DNA of 8,795 nucleotides from Conexibacter sp. Lineage in GTDB: Bacteria > Actinomycetota > Thermoleophilia > Solirubrobacterales > Solirubrobacteraceae. Each line of letters starts with the position of its first letter. Position 1 is the first letter of the stretch. Shown piece by piece: positions 4,950 through 8,795 of this stretch. The notes beneath the pieces were generated by a model. The model was given only the letters and a program-made list of their open reading frames with translations, had not been told where the DNA came from and searched no databases. A program made the translations under genes and the position numbers. The DNA is taken from NCBI GenBank assembly GCA_025964215.1, contig JAOPZG010000381.1, positions 1 through 8,795 of the forward strand. The letters run 5' to 3'.

Positions 4950-6224
4950 GTGCCCGCCCCGCTCCTCTCCCGCATCGCCGTCGATGTCACGCCGCTGCGC
5001 GAGTCGCGCGATCTGCGGCTGCTCCTGGGCGGCGAGCTGGTCACCGGGCTCGGGACGCAGGCCGCGCTCGTCGCGCTGCCCTACCAGCTCTACGTGGAGA
5101 CCCACTCGGCGTTCCTGACGGGCCTGCTCGGCGCGGTCGAGCTGATCCCGCTGATGTCGATGGCGCTGCTCGGCGGCGCGCTGGCGGATCGCCGGGACCG
5201 CCGCCGGCTGCTGCTGATGATCCAGGTCGCGCTCGTGCTCGGCGCGAGCGGCCTGGCCGCGCTGACCTACGCGGGCTCGCCCCCGATCGTCGCGCTCTAC
5301 GTCCTCGGCGGCGCGATGGCGGGCTTCGGGGCGGTGCAGAACGTCACGGCGTCCTCGATCGTCCCGAACCTCGTCTCGCTCGAGCACCTGCGCTCGGCGC
5401 TCGCGCTCAACTACGGGATGAACACGCTGACGCAGGTCGTCGGGCCCGCGGTCGGCGGCGTCCTGATCGCCGCGCTCGGCCTCGGCGCGGCCTACACGAT
5501 CGACGCGATCAGCTGCCTGGCGATCTTCGCCGCCGTCTGGGCGATGGCGCCGCAGCCGCCGCACGGCGCGGTGGCCGAGCTGGAGAAGGTCCTGCGCTCG
5601 ATCGCCGAGGGCCTGCGCTTCGTGCGCGGCAACCAGGCGCTGATGGGCTCGTTCGCCATCGACCTGCTGGCGATGACCTTCGGGATGCCGCGCGCGCTCT
5701 TCGCGGTCCTGTCGGTCAGCGTCTACCACACGGGCGCCGGCGGGACCGGCTTGTTGTACGCCTCGGTCGCGGCCGGCGCGACGGTCGCCGCGCTGACGAC
5801 CGGCTGGCTCGCGCACGCGCGCCGCCTGGGCCGGATCGTCATCTACGCCGTGGTCGCGTGGGGCGCCGCGATCGCGCTGGCCGGCGTGGCGGGATCGCTG
5901 TGGGTCGCCGCCGCGCTGCTCGCGCTCGCGGGCGCGGCGGACTCGGTCAGCGCCGTCTGCCGCTCCTCGATCAACCAGTCGGTCACGCCCGACCACCTGC
6001 GCGGGCGGATGTCCTCGGTCTTCATGTTGGTGGTCACGAGCGGGCCGCGGCTGGGCGACGTCGAGTCCGGGTCGGTCGCGTCGGTCACCAGCGTGCGGAC
6101 CTCGGTCGTCTCCGGCGGCCTCGCGTGCATCGCGGGCGTCGGGCTGATCCTGGTGGCCTTCCCGGCGCTGCTGCGCTTCGACGCGGAGCACGACGTGATC
6201 GGCGCGGAGCCCGCACCCGCGTAA
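4950..6224 (+). CDS. Major facilitator superfamily exporter, EntS-like
   Basis: The 424-residue protein is a 12-helix-type MFS permease of the MFS_3 (enterobactin exporter EntS/multidrug) branch. LRESRDLRLLLGGELVTGLGTQAALVALPYQLY begins the first helix. The inter-helix 2-3 motif GALADRRDRRRLL (about 75-87) is the classical MFS signature motif A (GxLaDrxgrrR). HLRSALALNYGMNTLTQVVGPAVGG (from about 149) fits the EntS-type fourth and fifth helices. LRGRMSSVFMLVVTSGPRLGD (from about 349) is a very characteristic branch motif. The substrate is unknown; siderophore or drug export is typical of relatives, but no siderophore genes are nearby. The GTG at 4950 gives an N-terminus in line with the family. 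No terminator hairpin follows, and ohr starts 35 bases downstream, so read-through is possible. Confidence 0.9.
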   Translation: MPAPLLSRIAVDVTPLRESRDLRLLLGGELVTGLGTQAALVALPYQLYVETHSAFLTGLLGAVELIPLMSMALLGGALADRRDRRRLLLMIQVALVLGASGLAALTYAGSPPIVALYVLGGAMAGFGAVQNVTASSIVPNLVSLEHLRSALALNYGMNTLTQVVGPAVGGVLIAALGLGAAYTIDAISCLAIFAAVWAMAPQPPHGAVAELEKVLRSIAEGLRFVRGNQALMGSFAIDLLAMTFGMPRALFAVLSVSVYHTGAGGTGLLYASVAAGATVAALTTGWLAHARRLGRIVIYAVVAWGAAIALAGVAGSLWVAAALLALAGAADSVSAVCRSSINQSVTPDHLRGRMSSVFMLVVTSGPRLGDVESGSVASVTSVRTSVVSGGLACIAGVGLILVAFPALLRFDAEHDVIGAEPAPA

Positions 6225-6247
6225 GCGGCCCGCCCGCCCGCCGCCGC

Positions 6248-6253
6248 TATGGT
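6248..6253 (+). promoter_or_regulatory. -10 element of ohr, implying a leaderless transcript
   Basis: TATGGT fits TANNNT closely and is followed by 6 bases (CGAGCC) and the ATG at 6260. No Shine-Dalgarno precedes the ATG. This lets ohr be transcribed on its own even though it follows the MFS gene by only 35 bases. No recognisable OhrR-type palindrome is seen around it. Confidence 0.45.
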
Positions 6254-6259
6254 CGAGCC

Positions 6260-6697
6260 ATGGCAAAGACGCTCTACACCGCACAGGCCCACGTCACCGG
6301 CGGGCGCGACAAGGGTCACGGCAAGACCTCCGACGGCGCGCTCGAGGTCGACCTCCGGCTCCCCGTCGAGATGGGCGGCCAGGGCGGTGGCACGAACCCG
6401 GAGGAGCTCTTCGCGGTCGGCTACGCGGCCTGCTTCGAGGGCGCGCTCGGCGCCGTCGCGCGGCGCGCGAAGGTCGAGACCGGCGACGCGTCGATCGAGT
6501 CCAAGGTCTCGCTGCATCCCAACGAGGCCAAGGGCTTCGACCTCTCCGTCGAGCTCGACGTGACGCTCCCGTCGGTCGACGCCGACCAGGCCGTCGAGCT
6601 GGTCAAGGCCGCCCACCAGGTCTGCCCCTACTCCAACGCGACGCGCGGGAACATCCCCGTGACGCTCACCGCCAATGGCCAGCCCGTCGAGGACTGA
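6260..6697 (+). CDS. ohr: Organic hydroperoxide reductase of the Ohr/OsmC family
   Basis: Ohr is a thiol peroxidase that reduces organic and fatty-acid hydroperoxides using dihydrolipoyl groups. The 145-residue protein has the normal length and matches the family throughout: LYTAQAHVTGGRDKGHGKTSDG (5-26) with Arg16 near the active site, GGTNPEELFAVGYAACFEGAL (43-63) with the peroxidatic Cys58 and Glu48/Glu49, and HQVCPYSNATRGNI (119-132) with the resolving Cys122. The CPYSNATRGN string marks Ohr rather than the broader OsmC proteins. All catalytic residues are intact. The frame is open far upstream through the MFS gene, but the ATG at 6260 fits the family start and the -10 hexamer. No MarR-type OhrR gene is present in the window. 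The last 23 bases overlap the next gene in another frame. Confidence 0.96.
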   Translation: MAKTLYTAQAHVTGGRDKGHGKTSDGALEVDLRLPVEMGGQGGGTNPEELFAVGYAACFEGALGAVARRAKVETGDASIESKVSLHPNEAKGFDLSVELDVTLPSVDADQAVELVKAAHQVCPYSNATRGNIPVTLTANGQPVED

Positions 6698-6884
6698 GCA
6701 CGCGCACGACGCGGGCTGCGCCTCCGGCGTCTGCGGCGCTGAGATCCCGCCGCTGATCGGCTCCGTGCTCACCGGCACGGGGCTGACGGTCGCGCAGGCG
6801 GCCGCCGCGCTCGAGCGCGGCGAGGCGCCAGCCTTGACCGACGTGCAGCGCCGGATCGTCGAGGAGCACGCGCTGCGGCAATAG
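6675..6884 (+). CDS. Small His/Cys-bearing hypothetical protein overlapping ohr
   Basis: I do not recognise this protein of 69 residues. It begins with ATG at 6675, inside the last 23 bases of ohr and in a different frame, so translation could be coupled. The N-terminal third is polar with H9, H11, C15 and C20 in TEHAHDAGCASGVCG, which could bind a metal or form a redox pair. The remainder has GLTVAQAAAALERGEAPALTDVQRRIVEEHALRQ, two likely amphipathic helices joined by a turn. No signal peptide or membrane segment is seen. The continuous frame, matching codon style and tight linkage support a real gene, but no Shine-Dalgarno is visible before the ATG. Being co-expressed with a thiol peroxidase suggests a redox or metal role; that is inference. 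Confidence 0.6.
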   Translation: MASPSRTEHAHDAGCASGVCGAEIPPLIGSVLTGTGLTVAQAAAALERGEAPALTDVQRRIVEEHALRQ

Positions 6885-6920
6885 CCGCAGGTTCTGGGAG
6901 GCGCGTGCGTTGGAGCGGGC

Positions 6921-8795
6921 ATGAGCCTGCGCCTGCGCACCCTCCTGATCCTCGCCGCGACCGCCGCGGTCGCGCTTCCCGCGGCGCCGGCCGGCGCGCG
7001 GGTCCTGCGGCAGAACGCGCTGAGCCGCCTCGATCGCGCCACGCAGCTCGGCGCCGCGACGCCGAGCCAGCGGATGACGATCGGGATCTCGCTCCAGCGG
7101 CCCGACGCCGCCGGCGAGCAGGCGCTGCTCGGCCGCCTCTTCGACCGCTCGAGCCCGGACTACCACCGCTTCCTCACGCCCGCGGAGTTCGCGCAGCGCT
7201 TCGGGGTCGACTCCGCCACGGTCAGCGCGACGCGCTCCTGGCTGACCGGCGGCGGCCTGAAGGTCGACTACGCCGCCGGCGCCGGCGACTACCTGCTGGC
7301 CTCCGGCACCGTCGCGCAGATCGGCGCGCTGCTCGGCACGTCCTTCGACCGCTTCCGCTTCGGCGGCGAGACGTTCCTGGCCAACCTCGCCGCGCCGACG
7401 ATCCCCGACGGCCTGCCGATCGCCGACGTCCTCGGGCTCAACACCTACCAGCGCTTCCACACGATGCGCTCCGAGGATCCCGCCGCGACCGGCCTGCCCG
7501 ACGTCGGCAACCGCTCGCCCGAGGACCTGTGGTCGATCTACGAGCAGCCCGCCGCGCACACCGGCGCGGGCGTCTCGGTCGCGATCCTCGGCAACGGCGC
7601 GACGGACTCGGTGATCGACGACCTCCACGCGTTCGACGCGAAGCACAACTTGCCGAAGGTCCCGGTCGACGTCGTCCACACGCCCGCGAGCGGCGACTAC
7701 TCCGACACCGCCGGCAACCCGGAGTGGAACATCGACATGCAGGCCATCCACGGGATGGCGCCCGGCATCGCGAAGGAGAAGCTGTACTTCTCGCCCTCGC
7801 TCCAGGACTCCGAGCTCGTCGCGTCGTCCGCCGCGTGGGCCAACGACCCCGACGGCCCGCCGATCATGAACGCCTCGCTCGGCGAGTGCGAGGTCACGCC
7901 GCTCAACGACGCGCTCAACAGCGACGCGCTCTTCCCGCTCAACGGCAACGAGAACACGACCGACCCGCTGCCGGTCACCCAGGGGCTGTCGAACTCCAGC
8001 GAGCCCGCGCAGACCAAGGTCCTGCAGCAGGCCGTGCTCGAGGGCCGGACGTTCTTCGCCTCCTCGGGCGACGCCGGCTCCTCGTGCGGCGCGCTCTACC
8101 TGCCGGCGCTCGGCGCGGGCAACGGCGTCCTGAACCAGATCGTCCCGCTGACCGAGGACCCCGCGAACAACCCGTACGCCACGGGCGTCGGCGGCACGGT
8201 CCTCTACAGCGACGGCGCGCAGCCCGCGGGCCGCTCGGCCGAGTACGCCTGGACGCACTCGGGCGGCAACGCGTCGCCGTTCGAGACCGCGCCCGCCTAC
8301 CAGCAGGGCGTCGCGGGCCTGAACCGCCCGTGCCTCGTCGACCAGACCGGCGCGCCGACGAACACCGGGCAGCTCTGCCGCGCGGTGCCGGACGTCGGGG
8401 CGATCTCCGGCGACGTGCTCTCCAACGGCTACACGATCGTCTCCGACGGGGCCGACTCCACGGGCGGCGGCACGTCGCTGTCCTCGCCGCTCTGGGCGGG
8501 GATGTGGGCGCGGATCGCCGGGACCGCGCCGGCCGGCGCCTCCTACGGCTTCGCCAACGAGGCGATCTACGCGATCGCCAAGGACCCGACGCGCTACGCC
8601 GACTCCTTCCACGACATAACCACGGGGACCAACGGCCTCAACCCCGCGGGCACGGGCTACGACTACGTCACCGGCTTCGGCGTGCCGCGCCTGAGCGGGC
8701 TGCTGGCCAACGTCCAGGCGGTCGCGCCGGCCCAGGGCGGTGGAGCGGCGGGCGGCAGCGCGGTTGAGGCGCCGCCTGCCGCTGCGCCGCCGGCG
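6921..8795 (+). CDS. Secreted S53 serine-carboxyl peptidase (sedolisin/kumamolisin type), C-terminus beyond the window
   Basis: The frame reads 625 codons from ATG 6921 to the right edge with no stop. GGAG 5 bases before the ATG supports the start. Residues 1-26 form a signal peptide ending AGA. A Pro-kumamolisin activation domain follows (about 40-175), with the marker SPDYHRFLTPAEF at 78-90. The peptidase domain (about 195-600) has the full triad: Glu268 and Asp272 in NPEWNID, and Ser519 in GGGTSLSSP, plus oxyanion Asp384 in ASSGDAGSS. The calcium site is intact with D565-I566 and GTGYD at 577-581. Four cysteines (323, 389, 471, 486) may form disulfides. Family members are acid-active endopeptidases that self-activate by removing the propeptide. 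After about residue 605 a Gly/Ala/Pro-rich linker begins (QGGGAAGGSAVEAPPAAAPPA), hinting at a surface anchor or an added domain. Confidence 0.93.
   Translation, partial: MSLRLRTLLILAATAAVALPAAPAGARVLRQNALSRLDRATQLGAATPSQRMTIGISLQRPDAAGEQALLGRLFDRSSPDYHRFLTPAEFAQRFGVDSATVSATRSWLTGGGLKVDYAAGAGDYLLASGTVAQIGALLGTSFDRFRFGGETFLANLAAPTIPDGLPIADVLGLNTYQRFHTMRSEDPAATGLPDVGNRSPEDLWSIYEQPAAHTGAGVSVAILGNGATDSVIDDLHAFDAKHNLPKVPVDVVHTPASGDYSDTAGNPEWNIDMQAIHGMAPGIAKEKLYFSPSLQDSELVASSAAWANDPDGPPIMNASLGECEVTPLNDALNSDALFPLNGNENTTDPLPVTQGLSNSSEPAQTKVLQQAVLEGRTFFASSGDAGSSCGALYLPALGAGNGVLNQIVPLTEDPANNPYATGVGGTVLYSDGAQPAGRSAEYAWTHSGGNASPFETAPAYQQGVAGLNRPCLVDQTGAPTNTGQLCRAVPDVGAISGDVLSNGYTIVSDGADSTGGGTSLSSPLWAGMWARIAGTAPAGASYGFANEAIYAIAKDPTRYADSFHDITTGTNGLNPAGTGYDYVTGFGVPRLSGLLANVQAVAPAQGGGAAGGSAVEAPPAAAPPA

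Noticed and set aside
4844..6258. Upstream extension of the ohr frame through the MFS gene
   Set aside because: The extension is out of frame with the MFS protein and encodes Arg/Ala-rich sequence. Ohr proteins start at the ATG at 6260, where a -10 element also sits.
6666..8612. A 648-codon open frame antisense to the S53 peptidase and the small gene
   Set aside because: Its translation is Arg/Gly/Val-rich low complexity without any domain. The opposite strand encodes a full S53 protease with all catalytic residues, so this is a GC-bias shadow.
6905..8767. A 620-codon plus-strand open frame over the S53 peptidase in another frame
   Set aside because: The translation is Arg/Ala/Pro-rich with no motif. 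The frame starting at 6921 gives the signal peptide, propeptide and catalytic motifs instead.
1..8795. A multi-gene defence, biosynthetic or mobile system
   Set aside because: The genes belong to unrelated small transcription units with common families. No nuclease, integrase, transposase, toxin-antitoxin pair, CRISPR repeat or biosynthetic cluster enzyme is seen.

Overview
The window is uniformly very GC-rich, with GTG and TTG starts, compact spacing and G/C-ending codons. Family content and codon style suggest a high-GC actinobacterium, most likely of the Thermoleophilia/Solirubrobacterales type. This placement is an inference from composition and protein style, not from a marker gene. I see no insertion sequence, CRISPR array, tRNA, rRNA or phage gene. 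It reads as ordinary chromosome with several unrelated short transcription units.

Layout from left to right. (1) A minus-strand pair: a small FHA-domain protein (134-550) followed 43 bases downstream by the first 30 codons of another gene (1-90, cut by the window edge). (2) A divergent small orphan protein of 86 residues (669-929). (3) A 176-base convergent intergenic region (930-1105) packed with inverted repeats, including a 48-base three-tier hairpin. (4) An ArsR-type winged-helix regulator on the minus strand (1106-1744), with a good -35/-10 promoter and repeated ACCTGAAC motifs in its leader. (5) Divergent from it, an orphan response regulator fused to an HD-GYP domain (1922-2974), a likely cyclic-di-GMP phosphodiesterase. 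(6) A minus-strand pair: an unrecognised 125-residue protein (3617-3994, TTG start with a strong Shine-Dalgarno) and a Nudix hydrolase (2971-3591). The Nudix stop codon interlocks with that of the HD-GYP gene in the tetranucleotide CTAG. (7) lgt, prolipoprotein diacylglyceryl transferase (4093-4908, minus), divergent from an EntS-like MFS exporter (4950-6224, plus). (8) ohr, the organic hydroperoxide reductase (6260-6697), overlapping by 23 bases a small His/Cys-bearing protein (6675-6884). (9) A secreted S53 (sedolisin/kumamolisin) serine-carboxyl peptidase (from 6921), complete through its catalytic and calcium-binding domains but running off the right edge in a Pro/Ala-rich C-terminal extension.

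How the parts fit together. The genes do not form one pathway. The recognisable themes are signalling (FHA, response regulator/HD-GYP, ArsR), envelope and secretion (Lgt, MFS exporter, S53 protease) and oxidative defence (Ohr with its overlapping partner). A recurring local pattern is a TANNNT -10 hexamer 6-7 bases before a start codon (HD-GYP gene, lgt, ohr), which suggests leaderless transcripts. I find no convincing new multi-gene system. The best leads are the structured convergent intergenic region, the ohr/small-protein overlap, the repeats in the arsR leader and the shortened Nudix box.
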